A stretch of DNA of 64,000 nt from Costus lasius (GCA_027563935.2 CM050451.1:101645565-101709564); one strand, 5' to 3'. Positions 34,445 through 46,900 are shown, numbered from the stretch's first letter. The notes: a model not told the origin generated them from the letters alone. Translations and numbers: made by a program.

Positions 34445-36185
34445 TGAAGAAACCCCTTTCAAGAGGGGGGGCCGAAACTTGTAGAAAACCCCTTTCAAGA
34501 GGGGAGCCGAAACCCTGATTTTGGTGCACATATAGAGTTTTGCAAGCGGAAGATAGGGCTTCATGGGATCGCAATCATAAAAGCATATGATCAACTTGTA
34601 TAAGAGGAATAGATTTAAAAGATCATACCAATGCCATCGATTTGATGATGCCTTGGAAGCAAAGGTTCAAGTGCTCCTTCTCCAAAGGTGACGCACACAA
34701 CCGATGACGATAGCTTGCTCTTTGAGTCCTTTGTGCTAGCAAAAGCACTTCAAAGAATCCTTGTCGCGTGAGGGTGTTTAGAGATGAAGCTTGGCGAGAG
34801 TAACCTACTTCTTCTCCTCCCTCTCGTCCGAATCCTTTCGCCCCCAAAGAGGAACGTTGAGAAGAGAAGAGTCAAGTCGAGCGTTCAAAACGCTTTGGCG
34901 TTAAGGTGAAGTGGCCTTCATTACATTCCATAAATGGAAGATATGAAGCCATGCGCCACAACCAAACCAAAAACGCCTAACGCTTTGAACCAAGCGTTCA
35001 CCCTTTGTGAACCGGTTCAAGCCACTTTAATCCACTTCAATTTGGTTCAAGAACCAAATTAAACCAGCCCAAGCCATGGTCTAGATCTCACTCTGAACCA
35101 AAGGGTTCAAGATCTAACCGTTCATCTCTTGATGCTCTTGATCTCACCGATCTAGCATCAACTCTCTCGATCGAAGCTTACCGATCTCAAGCCCCAATCA
35201 ATCAAACATGATCAGACCAGATCTCACTTACAATCAGAGTCTCTATCCCTTTAAACTGAACCTAAACAATTCAGTCCACACGATCTGACTTAAGTAAGCC
35301 ATATCACCAAATTGTGCGACCCTGAGGGTTTCCATTAAATGTCGGTAACGATAACTCACGTTATCACGATCAGTGAGGGGTATCTAGCAACACATCACTG
35401 TCTCCCGATATAAAGGAAAGAGTCTTCCAAGACTACACCCAAACCACAGCACAAGCGTGAATCAACTCACTAGGCATTACATGTTTCCTTTGCCACTGGA
35501 TGTTCTTATTGGACAAGCCTGTCAAGCTTGTAACTCCAATATGATGAGCATGATTAGATCAGATGAGCATAGTCACCTGGGTATGGCCATACACTATTCT
35601 CAATCATCTCATTCAGGGGGCCCCTTTAGAACATCACACTCCTTAAATAAGGAGACGGCAATCCTCTATCTATCACTAGTGCCCTAACCTGACTCATGAT
35701 CATTATCCAAGATAGTCTATAACCATTATGTTTCAAATGATATTGAACTACCTCAAAACAATGACAATCATCATTTAGAAACACAAGTGATCTCAAGTCA
35801 GAGGACATGTGCCACTTGTTGCAATCAAGGATCATTCACATTGTGACAAGCAATTGAATATCCTAGTAGGGTCTGTCCAGTACATCCAATGTACCCATGA
35901 TTCTACATCTTATTCCATGCTCGAAGCATCCTATAAGATTAGAACACATATTAGTCATAACCATATCAAGGCTGTCTCATGTTCACCAAGATACATCGAC
36001 TAAGGACATATAGCATGTCAGCCTAGCTGAACAGCTTTGAGACATTATTCAGAAGTATACTTATTGCAGCAGACAAGGTAACAAACTGAATAATAACCAT
36101 GCCTTTATAAACACAAGAGTTTATACACATGATACTGTTACAATCCCAAGGCCTCAAACATTAGCCTTAAGGGCATACCCCAACA
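34445..36185 (-). repeat. Cop9: 3' LTR
   Basis: Plus-strand TGAAGAAACC...CCCCAACA. The terminal C/G hairpin (CCCCT/AGGGG type) is present twice within the first 70 bp. The GNRA hairpin at 35350-35365 reads GATAAC, GTGA, GTTATC on the minus strand. The purine tract lies just right of it at 36186-36198. Confidence 0.93.
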
Positions 36186-36205
36186 ATCTCCCACTTGCAC
36201 TTAAT

Positions 36206-39200
36206 CTAATGGTTGAGAAATCTCAAACCCATATTATTACAGTGCTTCTCATGCTTCTGCTGCGCCAGAGGCTTGGTAAGCGGGTCAGCCAGATTGTCGT
36301 CTATATGAACCTTGCAGATTTTGATCTCGCCACGATCAATGATCTCCCGGATCAAGTGAAACCGTCTTTGTATGTGCTTGGACTTTTGGTGCGACCGTGG
36401 TTCCTTTGCTTGTGCTATTGCTCCAGTGTTATCACAGAAGATAACTAAAGGAACGACACTCGAAGGAACAACACCAAGTTCTCTCACGAACTTACGAATC
36501 CACACTGCCTCCTTGGATGCTTCCGAGCCTGCAACATACTCGGCTTCTGTTGTGGAATCAGCAACAGTTGACTGTTTGAAACTCTTCCACACCACTGCTC
36601 CACCATTCAAGCTAAAAACATAGCCTGATTGCGATCGGAAATCATCCTGGTCCGACTGGAACGAAGCGTCAGTATATCCTTCAATACTGAGTTCTTCCTG
36701 ACCACCATATATCAAGAACATATCTTTGGTCCTCCGCAGATATTTTAAGATGTTCTTGACTGCAATCCAGTGTGCCTGTCCTGGATTACTTTGGAAACGA
36801 CTGGTCACGCTTAACCCGTAAGCGACGTCTGGGCGAGTACACAACATCGCATACATAATGGACCCAATAGCCGAAGCATAAGGCGTATTGTCCATGTCAT
36901 CTTTCTCAGTCTGTGTTTGTGGACACTGACTCTTTGAAAGATTCAGACCATGTCTGACTGGAAGATATCCCCTTTTAGATTTCTCTAAATGGAATCTTTC
37001 CAGGACCTTATCGATGTAAGTACTCTGGCACAGCCCGAGAAGCCTCTTAGATCTATCCCTGTAGATCTTCACACCTAACACATAGGCTGCTTCTCCTAAA
37101 TCTTTCATCTGGAAAGATTTCCTTAGCCATGCTTTACAAGCATGCATTTCAGGAATGTCATTTCCAATGATCAAGATGTCATCGACGTAGAGGACTAGGA
37201 AAGTAATCACGCTCCCACTAAACCTCTTATATACACACGAGTCATCTTCGTTCTTGATGAAACCAAACTCAGAGATTGATTCATCAAAACGAATATTCCA
37301 GCTCCTTGATGCTTGTTTCAGTCCATAAATGGACTTCTTTAGCTTGCATATTTTATGACGATCTGATGGATTAGTGAAACCTTCAGGTTGTGTCATATAC
37401 ACATCCTCATCCAGTTTTCCATTAAGGAAAGCCGTCTTCACATCCATCTGCCAGATCTCATAATCATAATATGCAGCTATCGCGAAAAGAATCCGAATAG
37501 ATTTAAACATGGCTACAGGTGAAAAAGTTTCATCATAATCTATCCCGTAGATTTGTTTGAAACCTTTCGCAACTAGCCTACCTTTATAGGTAACCACGTT
37601 ACCATCCATGTCAATCTTCTTCTTGAAGATCCATTTACAGCCTATAGGGATTACTCCCGGAGGTGGATCAACCAAATCCCAGACTTGGTTATCTGACATG
37701 GAGTCCATCTCGGCTCGCATAGCTTCAAGCCATCTAGCTGACTCCGGTCCACTGACCGCATCCGCATAAGTAAGGGGTTCATCATTATCAATGATGTAGA
37801 CTCCGTCATAGCGCTCAGGCTGTCGACGGATCCTTCCCGATCTACGCGGTTCCCGTGATATCTGAGCCTCAGGTTGTACAATAACCTGTTCTACCGGCTC
37901 AGGCCCATCCAACTGTGCTTGACTACTTTGTCCTTCCTCTGGATGCTCATCCAGCTTTATTTCTCTCCCACTGGCCTCTTGCAGAAGAAACTCCTTCTCA
38001 AGAAATATGGCCGTCCGAGCAACAAATACTTTGTTCTCTTTGGGATCGTAGAAATATTAACCCTTAGTTTCCTTAGGGTAACCGACAAAGATACATTTCT
38101 CAGATCTGCTCTCCAGTTTCCCAGAGGCGAGCTTTTTGACATAAGCCTCGCAACCCCAGATCCTGATAAATGTCAAGCTCGGCTGTTTCCCATACCATAA
38201 CTCATATGGTGTCTTTGAAACTGCCTTGGATGGCACTCGGTTTAGTACCTTTGCAGCTGTTTCCAGTGCAAAACCCCAAAAGGAGTAAGGTAGAGCAGCC
38301 TGACTCATCATAGAACGAATCATATCAAGTAACGTTCTATTTCTCCTCTCGGACACACCATTCCATTGCGGTGTTCCTGGCGGAGTGAGCTGTGAGATAA
38401 TCCCACACTCTTTTAGATAGTCAGTAAATGCATGACTCAAGTATTCTCCACCTCGATCAGAACGAAGTGCCTTGATATTTCGCCCTAGCTGATTCTGTAC
38501 TTCATTTTGGAACTCTTTGAACTTGTCAAAAGATTCACTCTTATGTCTCATGAGATAGACATAACCATACCTACTGAAATCATCAGTAAAGGTAATGAAG
38601 TACTGATAGCCACCTCTGGCATGTTTACTAAATGGCCCACACACATCACTGTGTATAAGGTCAAGTAAACCTGAAGCCCTTTGACCTTTGTGAGGAAAAG
38701 GTGACTTCGTCATTTTACCCATCAAACAAGCTTTGCATGTATCAATCTCCTCATAGGAGAAAGATCCCAGCAGTCAATGATCATGCAACCGCTTAATGCG
38801 CTTCTTGTTATTATGGCCTAAACGACTATGCCATAACAAGGTGCTGTCATCAGCATACTTGGCTTTCTTATTATCAATGTTTTGTATAGAATTTTCCATG
38901 TCCAACATGTATAACCCATTGTTAATTGAACCAGTTCCATAAACAATATTATCATAAGATAAAACACACTTTGAAATATTGCATTCAAAGGCAAATCCTT
39001 TCCTGACAAGAGCAGGAATAGAGATAATATTTTTGGTGATACTCGGTACAAAATAACAATTGTTTAATTCCAATACAATGCCAGATGGTAAAGAAATGAA
39101 ATAGTCTCCTACAGCAACAGCAGCAACCCGTGCCCCGTTTCCAACGCGTAGGTCTACCTCATGCTGTCCCACCTGCCTTCTTCTCTTGAGTTCCTGTACA

Positions 39201-40090
39201 TTTGAACAAATGTGAACTCCACATGAAGTGTCCAACACCCATGAAATAGAAGAAGATGAAACCATGACTTCCGTCACGTAAATACCTGAGCCAGAAGTGA
39301 TGCTTCCCCTCTTATCTCCTTGGAGCGCTTTACAGTCCTTTTTCCAGTGACCTAGCTGGCCACAGTGGAAACACCTGTTGCCCTTCGCCCGCTTCACCTT
39401 TTGTTTCAGAGCCTTACTGTAGTTCTTGACAGGGGCCTTGCCCTTCTTCCCCTTCTTCTTGTTCCTGGAAGGAACCATTAAGACAGAGGTTGAAGGCTTT
39501 CCCTTCAGAGTTTCCTCAGTAGTCAAGAGCATATTCAGCAGCTCTGCCGGAGTACAATCGATTTTGTTCATATTAAAGTTAATAATGAACGCATCGAAAG
39601 AAGGCGGAAGAGACTGCAGAATTATGTCTACAGCAAGCTCCTGGTTGATGGTATGCCCCAGTTTCTCCAGAGCCTCCTTGTGCCCAATCATTTTGAGCAC
39701 GTGGGCTCCCACTGGGCTCCCTTCAGCCAGTTTGCTCTGAAAGAAGAGCTTCGTCAGATTATAGCGTTCTGTCCTCGCCTGTGCAGCATACAGCATCTTG
39801 AGGTTCGCTATAATCTCTATAGCCGACATATCCTCATGCTGACGCTGCAGCGGTGGCGTCATAGACGCTAGCATCAGGCAAGCGACATCAATGCTATCAT
39901 TGACGTGCTTTTCATAGGCATCCCGAACCGCCCTTGCGGCGTTCGGAACGGGTTGAGGCGGCACAGCCGTCTCGAGGACATACAGTTTCCTCTCTGCCTT
40001 AAGAACGATCTTAAGGTGTCCGAACCAGTCCGAGAAGTTTGGACCAGCAAACTTCTCCCTTTCTAGTAGGGATCGCACATTGAAGCTCAT
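36206..40090 (-). pseudogene. Cop9: full-length copia gag-pol with two nonsense codons
   Basis: From ATG at 40090 (MSFNVRSLLERE) to the stop at 36206 (GLRFLNH) the frame has the full 1294-codon layout. Gag carries the zinc knuckle CFHCGQLGHWKKDC. The protease reads VLDTSCGVHIC (Ser where others have Ala). Pre-integrase, integrase, RT with YVDDILIIGN and RNase H follow. Two point mutations break it: TGA (glycine codon changed) at 38774-38776 between gag/protease and integrase, and TAA (tyrosine codon changed) at 38057-38059 after the integrase. There is no frameshift. It is recently dead: few other differences from Cop10 are visible. Confidence 0.95.
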
Positions 40091-40447
40091 GGTGTTCGTT
40101 GCTGCAGGAATCTACAACAATGCAAGAACAGCAAGGTCAGTATCAATGTCTAGAATCAATCCAGGACTTAAGAAAGATTCTTTTCTCACTATTTTGTCTG
40201 ACTGAAAAATCCAGTAAACAGTCCGAAAGAGTAACACTCTTTTAGTGAGATGGGATCCAGATTTCATACTTGGTCTCCGCGTCCCGCTCAGGCGAGATAA
40301 GATGCACAGAGATGACAAGCACTAATTTCTGGTAGGCTGTACCAGCCAATCGCCAACCCGTGCGATTCCCCTTCATCTGGGCAATCCAGCAGACTGCGCC
40401 AACTGAGTTGGTCCAACACAGTCTCTGATCCCACAGATGGCTGCCTC
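40091..40447 (-). other. Cop9: leader, part next to gag
   Basis: Non-coding leader on the minus strand. Hairpin B is at 40391-40424 (outer stem AGACTGTG/CGCAGTCT with one U-G pair; bulge TTGGA). It is broken at 40447 by Cop10. GCCTC at 40443-40447 is repeated at 49545-49549. Confidence 0.9.
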
Positions 40448-42133
40448 TGTTGGGGTATGCCCTTAAGGCTAATGTTTGAGGCCTTTGGGATTGTATAAGT
40501 ATCATGTAATAAACTTTGATGTTTATAAAAAGGCATGGTTGTTATTCAGGTTGTTACCTTGTCTGCTGTAATAAGTGTACTTCTGAATAATGTCTCAAAG
40601 CTGTTCAGCTGGGCTGACAGGCTATATGTCCTTAGTCGAGATATCTTGGTGAACATGAGACAGCCTTGATATGATTGAGACTAATATAAGTGCTAATCTT
40701 ATAGGATGCTTCGAGCATGGAATAAGATGTAGACTCATGGGTACATTGGATGTACTGGACAGACCCTACTGGGATATTCCATTGCTTGTCACAATGTGAA
40801 TGATCCTTGTAAGCAGCAAGTGGCACATGTCCTTTGACTTGAGATCACTTATGTTTCTAAATGATGATTGTCATTGTCTTGAGATAGTTCAATATCATTT
40901 GAAACATAATGATTATAGACTATCTTGGATAATGATCATGAGTCAGGTTAGGACACTAGTGATAGACATAGGATTGCCGTCTCCTTGTTTAAGGAGTGTG
41001 ATGTTCTAAAGGGCCCCCTTATGAGATGATTGAGATAGTGTATGGCCATACCCAGATGACTATGTTCATCTGATCTAATCATGCTCATCGTATTGGAGTT
41101 ACAGGCTTGACAAGCTTGTCCAATAAGAACATCCAGTGGCAAAGGAATCATGTATGCCTTGTGAGTTTGATTCACACTTGTGCTATGATTTGGGAGTAGT
41201 CTTGGAAGACTCTTTCCTTTATATCGGGAGACAGTGATGTGTTGCTAGATACCCCTCACTGATCGTGATAACATAGGTTATCGTTACCGACATTTAAAGG
41301 AAACCCTTAGGGTCGCACAATTTGATGATATGGCTTACTTGAGTCAGATCGTGTGGACTGAATTCTTTGGGTTCAGTTTAAAGGGGTTTAATCTCTGATT
41401 GTAAGTGAGATCTGGTCTGATCATGTTTGATTGATTAGGGCTTCAGATCGGTAAGCTTCGATCGAGAGAGATGATGCTGGATCGGTGAGATCAGGAACAG
41501 CAGGAGATGAACGGTTAGATCTTGAGCCTTAGGGTTCAATGTGGTCTAGACCAAGTGGCTTGGCTTGATTAACATCTTGAACCAAACCTAATAGAACCGG
41601 TTCACCATGTGAACGTTTGGTTCAATTAGTGGGAAGTTTCGAGCGCTCACTTGGAGTGAACGCACCCATTAACACTTACCATTTATGGAAGGCGGTTTTC
41701 TATGTTGAAAACCAAAACGCTTCCATGTGGTAAAGAGGGGGTTGATCGAACTTCAATTGGCTTCTTGCAATTTTGTTGCGTGGAAGAAGTGGTGGACGAA
41801 GGTGTGGAGCTCTCGGCCAAGCTTGATCTCCCATCATCCCTTTCCATTCGAGAAGAATACTTGGGTGACTTGCTAGCACAAGGGACGCCAAGGAGTGAGC
41901 CAACTTCATCTTGTGTGTGGCACACTTTGGAGGAGATCTATCTTGATCTCTCACTTCCAAGCCGACTCCTTCTTCATGGCTATGGTAAAGATCTTAACTT
42001 GATCTTTGAATTAAAAGAAGTTGATTATATAGACATATCATATGCGATCCTTTGCAAACCCTAATTCCGCCCATGCAAAGTCTTAAGTTTGCGCATGCTT
42101 AGGGTTTCACCCCCCTTGTTTAGGGGCTCTTCA
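40448..42133 (+). repeat. Cop10: 5' LTR
   Basis: TGTTGGGGTATGCCC...GGGGCTCTTCA, 1686 bp. Inverted repeats are at 40706-40718 (ATGCT/AGCAT), 40741-40755 (GTACAT/ATGTAC), 40981-40996 (CTCCTT/AAGGAG), 41040-41051 (GTATGGCCATAC), 41232-41261 (CAGTGA/TCACTG), 41267-41282 (GATAAC/GTTATC, loop ATAG, the only non-GNRA loop in the family here) and 41869-41882 (CTTG/CAAG around CTAGCA). TTTATAAA near 40520 and TTTATAT near 41217 are TATA-like candidates only. Confidence 0.95.
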
Positions 42134-42135
42134 AT

Positions 42136-42147
42136 TGGTATCAGAGC
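42136..42147 (+). promoter_or_regulatory. Cop10: primer-binding site
   Basis: TGGTATCAGAGC, two bases after the LTR, is complementary to the 3' end of plant initiator tRNA-Met. It is the start point of reverse transcription. Confidence 0.93.
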
Positions 42148-43415
42148 TAGGCTCTCCATATGATCTATATGATTGCTAGAAGTGTTTGTGATCCTTGCTT
42201 GTGGCGCGCTTACTTGATGCTTTGTTTTCATGATGCATGGTTACATGTACATATATGATTGCGCTTGTATCATGGGCTTTGTATGCGCTCCCCCTTGAAG
42301 GGGACCCCCTCAAGTTTACGCTCCCCCTTGAAGGGGACCCCCTTAGATCTAAGGGTTATCAACTTTGTTTGTATGTTTGCGCATGCTCTAAGTGTTTTAC
42401 AAAACTTATATCTTGCGCGGTTGATTAGATCTAAGGTGCCACTACATTAAACCCTTAGATGGGTTGATGGGGTTGAAGTCACCACTAGGTTAGATCCAAG
42501 TCTGATCAGACCATCTGACAGCTCAGATGGGTTAACCTGATAGCACCTATGCGCAAGCACAAGGTGGCTATAGGTTGACTGCATCTAGGGCGTGTAGCGA
42601 GGTCTGGTTGAGACACTACTGAACACACTTGAGTTAGGCCCGGGGTCACACCCGCTTGCCAAAACTCATGAGGGTAGTTCAGCCCTTGGCGCATGCATGG
42701 TTGACCATTAGGTCAACTCGGGTCAGTTAGGACTCGGTGCATGCAAGGGCAAAGGATCTAACTAGATGGATGAGTGGATCCCCATCAATGGACCATTGTA
42801 AGGTTGTAGGGCTCATAAGGAAATTAAATTGATGCCATGGGGTTTTCGAAAATTTAATTTCTTGATTGGATCACATGATGATTGAACCATATGCTTGTTT
42901 ATTTAGTCTTATGTGGGTTGCCCAATTGTGTGCTGTGCTGGGGCCTGCGTGCCTGGACTTAAAATTGTAAATTAATTTGTGATCTGCGAATCACATTGTA
43001 CTTAATTTATAATATGTTGTTGACCTGCGAGTCAACCTTGTCTAGATAGATCAAATGTACTTTGATTAGACAAGAACAAAGGCACACATCCAAGAGGGGC
43101 ATTCACCTGGTGGTGCACCTGAGGTGCTCTTGGCGCTAGGGCACTGGGTTGGACCAGATGAGATGCAATGAAGCTCAAGTGAAGACTTAAGTAATATTAA
43201 GGTCTTACTAGGGTTCATGGGCTTTTACCACATAAGATCATGCATTCTATTTATTGCTTTTATAATTAGAATTGCATGTTTATGTTTATCTTCTGCTATA
43301 GCCATAGGACATGCCTGATAGTAAGAAGATAAAAGACCGTTAAAATCCAACGCTAACATTTCAAGCTCGTAAGCCTTCTGACGCGAAACCTCACCTTTCT
43401 GACTATCGTTGGAGC

Positions 43416-43441
43416 CGTGTTGAACCCACTCAGTGGGCACG
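43416..43441 (+). other. Leader hairpin A (Cop10)
   Basis: Outer stem CGTG/CACG, 5-nt bulge TTGAA on the 5' side, inner stem CCCAC/GTGGG, loop TCA. The same structure is found in Cop6 (15707-15732), Cop7 (22032-22057, minus) and Cop9 (49706-49731, minus), where the bulge is TTGTA. Confidence 0.75.
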
Positions 43442-43620
43442 TCCATCTATCTTCAGACGGTGCTGGATTTCACCTGCGTGTTACAGAGTTGGGATTTATC
43501 CCCTCTCGTTGCTCAGCATAGCACGTGGTGGTCCAGGGAGTAGGTCAGGTCAGCTTGACCATGTAGACTACATATGTGGCGCATATGGTAGCACATGGAG
43601 GCAGCCATCTCTGGGATCAG

Positions 43621-43654
43621 AGACTGTGTTGTACCAACTCAGTTGGCACAGTCT
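43621..43654 (+). other. Leader hairpin B (Cop10)
   Basis: Outer stem AGACTGTG/CACAGTCT, bulge TTGTA, inner stem CCAAC/GTTGG, loop TCA. It has the same plan as hairpin A 180 bp upstream, with the middle pair of the inner stem A-T instead of C-G. It also occurs in Cop3, Cop6, Cop7 and Cop9. Confidence 0.78.
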
Positions 43655-43953
43655 GCTGGATTGCCAAGATGAAGGGGAATCGCACGGGTTGGCGATTGGC
43701 TGGGACAGCCTACCAGAAACTAGTGCTTGTCATCTCTGTGCATCTTATCTCGCCTGAGCGGGACGCGGAGACCAAGTATGAAATCTGGATCCCATCTCAC
43801 TAAAAGAGTGTTACTCTTTCGGACTGTTTACTGGATTTTTCAGTCAGACAAAATAGTGAGAAAAGAATCTTTCTTAAGTCCTGGATTGATTCTGAACATT
43901 GATACTGACCTTGCTGTTCTTGCTTGTTGTAGATTCCTGCAGCAACGAACACC

Positions 43954-46900
43954 ATGAGCTTCAATGTGCGATCCCTACTGGAAAGGGAGAAGTTTGCTGG
44001 GCCGAACTTCTCTGACTGGTTCGGACACCTTAAGATTGTTCTTAAGGCAGAGAGGAAACTGTATGTCCTCGAGACGGCGATACCGCCGCAGCCCGCTCCG
44101 AACGCCGCAAGGGCGGTTCGGGATGCCTACGAAAAGCATGTCAATGATAGCATTGATGTCGCTTGCCTGATGCTAGCGTCTATGACGCCACCGCTGCAGC
44201 GTCAGCATGAGGATATGTCGGCTATAGAAATTATAGCGAACCTCAAGATGCTGTATGCTGCACAGGCGAGGACTGAACGCTATAATCTGACGAAGCTCTT
44301 CTTTCAGAGCAAACTGGCTGAAGGGAGCCCAGTGGGAGCTCACGTGCTCAAGATGATTGGGCACAAGGAGGCTCTGGAGAAACTGGGGCATACCATCAAC
44401 CAAGAGCTTGCTGTGGATATTATTCTGCAGTCTCTCCCGCCTTCTTTCGATGCGTTCATCATTAACTTTAATATGAACAAAATCGATTGTACGCCGGCAG
44501 AGCTGCTGAATATGCTCTTGACTACTGAGGAAACTCTGAAGGGTAAGCCTTCAACCTCTGTCTTGATGGTTCCTTCCAGGAACAAGAAGAAGGGGAAGAA
44601 GGGCAAGGCCCCTGTCAAGAATTACAGCAAGGCCCTGAAACAGAAGGTGAAGCGGTCGAAGGACAACAGGTGTTTCCACTGTGGCCAGCTGGGTCACTGG
44701 AAAAAGGACTGTAAAGCGCTCCAAGGAGATAAGAGGGGAAGCATCGCTTCTGGCTCAGGTATATACGTGACGGAAGTCATGGTTTCATCTTCTTCTATTT
44801 CATGGGTGTTGGACACTGCATGTGGAGTTCACATTTGTTCAAATGTGCAGGAACTCAAGAGAAGAAGGCAGGTGGGACAGCATGAGGTAGACCTACGCGT
44901 TGGAAACGGGGCACGGGTTGCTGCTGTTGCTGTGGGAGACTATTTCATTACTTTACCATCTGGCATTGTATTAGAATTAAACAATTGTTATTTTGTACCG
45001 AGTATTACCAAGAATATTATCTCTATTCCTGCTCTTGTCAGGAAAGGATTTGCCTTTGAATGCAATATTTCAAAGTGTGTTTTATCTCATGATAATATTG
45101 TGTATGCGACTGGTTCAATTAACAATGGGTTATACATGTTGGACATGGAAAATTCTGTACAAAACATTGATAATAAGAAAGCTAAGTATGCTGATAACAG
45201 CACCTTGCTATGGCATAGTCGTTTAGGCCATATAAACGAGAAGCGCATTAAGCGGTTGCATGAACATGGACTGCTGGGATCATTCTCCTGTGAGGAGATT
45301 GATACATGCAAAGCTTGTTTGATGGGTAAAATGACGAAGTCTCCTTTTTCTCACAAAGGTCAAAGGACTTCAGGTTTACTGGACCTTATACACAGTGATG
45401 TGTGTGGGCCATTTAGTAAACATGCCAGAGGTGGCTATCAGTACTTCATTACCTTTACTGATGATTTCAGTAGGTATGGGTATGTCTATTTAATGAGACA
45501 TAAAAGTGAATCTTTTGACAAGTTCAAAGAGTTCAAAAATGAAGTACAAAATCAGCTAGGCCGAAATATCAAGGCACTTCGTTCTGATCGAGGTGGTGAA
45601 TACCTGAGTCATGCGTTTACTGACTATCTGAAGGAGTGTGGGATTATCTCACAGCTCACTCCGCCAGGAACACCGCAATGGAATGGTGTGTCCGAGAGGA
45701 GAAATAGAACGTTACTTGATATGGTTCGTTCTATGATGAGTCAGGCTACTCTTCCATATTCCTTTTGGGGTTTTGCACTGGAAACAGCTGCAAAGGTACT
45801 AAACCGAGTGCCATCCAAGGCAGTTTCAAAGACGCCATATGAGTTATGGTATGGGAAACAGCCTAGCTTGACATTTATCAGGATCTGGGGTTGCGAGGCT
45901 TATGTCAAAAAGCTCGCCTCTGGGAAACTAGAGAGCAGATCTGAGAAATGTATCTTTGTCGGTTACCCTAAGGAAACTAAGGGTTATTATTTCTACGATC
46001 CCAAAGAGAACAAGGTTTTTGTTGCTCGGACGGCCATATTTCTTGAGAAGGAGTTTCTTCTGCAAGAGGCTAGTGGGAGAGAAATAAAGCTGGATGAGAT
46101 TCCAGAGGAAGGACAAAGTAGTCAAGCAGAGTTGGATGTGCCTGAGCCAGTAGATCAGGTTATTGAACAACCTGAGGCTCAAATATCACGGGAACCGCGA
46201 AGATCGGGTAGGATCCGTCGACAGCCTGAAAGCTATGACGGAGTCTACATCATTGATAATGATGAACCCCTAACTTATGCGGATGCGGTCAGTGGACCGG
46301 AGTCAGCTAGATGGCTTGAAGCTATGCGAGCCGAGATGGACTCCATGTCAGATAACCAGGTCTGGGATTTGGTTGATCCGCCTCCGGGAGTAATCCCTAT
46401 AGGCTGTAAATGGATCTTCAAGAAGAAGATTGACATGGATGGTAACGTGGTTACCTATAAAGGCAGGCTAGTTGCGAAAGGTTTCAAACAAATCTACGGG
46501 ATAGATTATGATGAAACTTTCTCTCCTGTAGCCATGTTTAAGTCTATTCGGATTCTTTTCGCGATAGCAGCATATTACGACTATGAGATCTGGCAAATGG
46601 ATGTGAAGACAGCTTTCCTTAATGGAAATCTGGATGAGGATGTGTATATGACACAACCGGAAGGTTTCACTAATCCATCAGATCGTCATAAAATATGCAA
46701 GTTAAAGAAATCCATTTATGGATTGAAGCAAGCATCAAGAAGCTGGAACATTCGTTTTGATGAATCAATCTCTGAGTTTGGTTTCATCAAGAACGAGGAT
46801 GACCCGTGTGTATATAAGAGGTTTAGTGGGAGCGTGATTACATTCCTAATCCTCTACGTCGATGATATCTTGATCATTGGAAATGATATTCCTGAACTGC

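Larger units (their letters stand above)
42134..43953 (+). other. Cop10: 5' leader
   Basis: 1820 bp without a convincing gene. It holds the primer site, then two copies of the LTR-end hairpin CCCCTT/AAGGGG (42291-42303 and 42324-42336). CCATCTG/CAGATGG is at 42511-42530 and GTTGACC/GGTCAAC, loop ATTA, at 42700-42717. Hairpin A is at 43416-43441 and hairpin B at 43621-43654. A long structured leader fits roles in packaging, dimerisation or translation control, but the sequence alone does not show which. Confidence 0.88.

Noticed and set aside
41702..42064. 120-codon ORF in the Cop10 LTR, repeated at 49113-49475
   Set aside because: Lies within the LTR, is not kept in the other copia LTRs, and has no recognisable domain.
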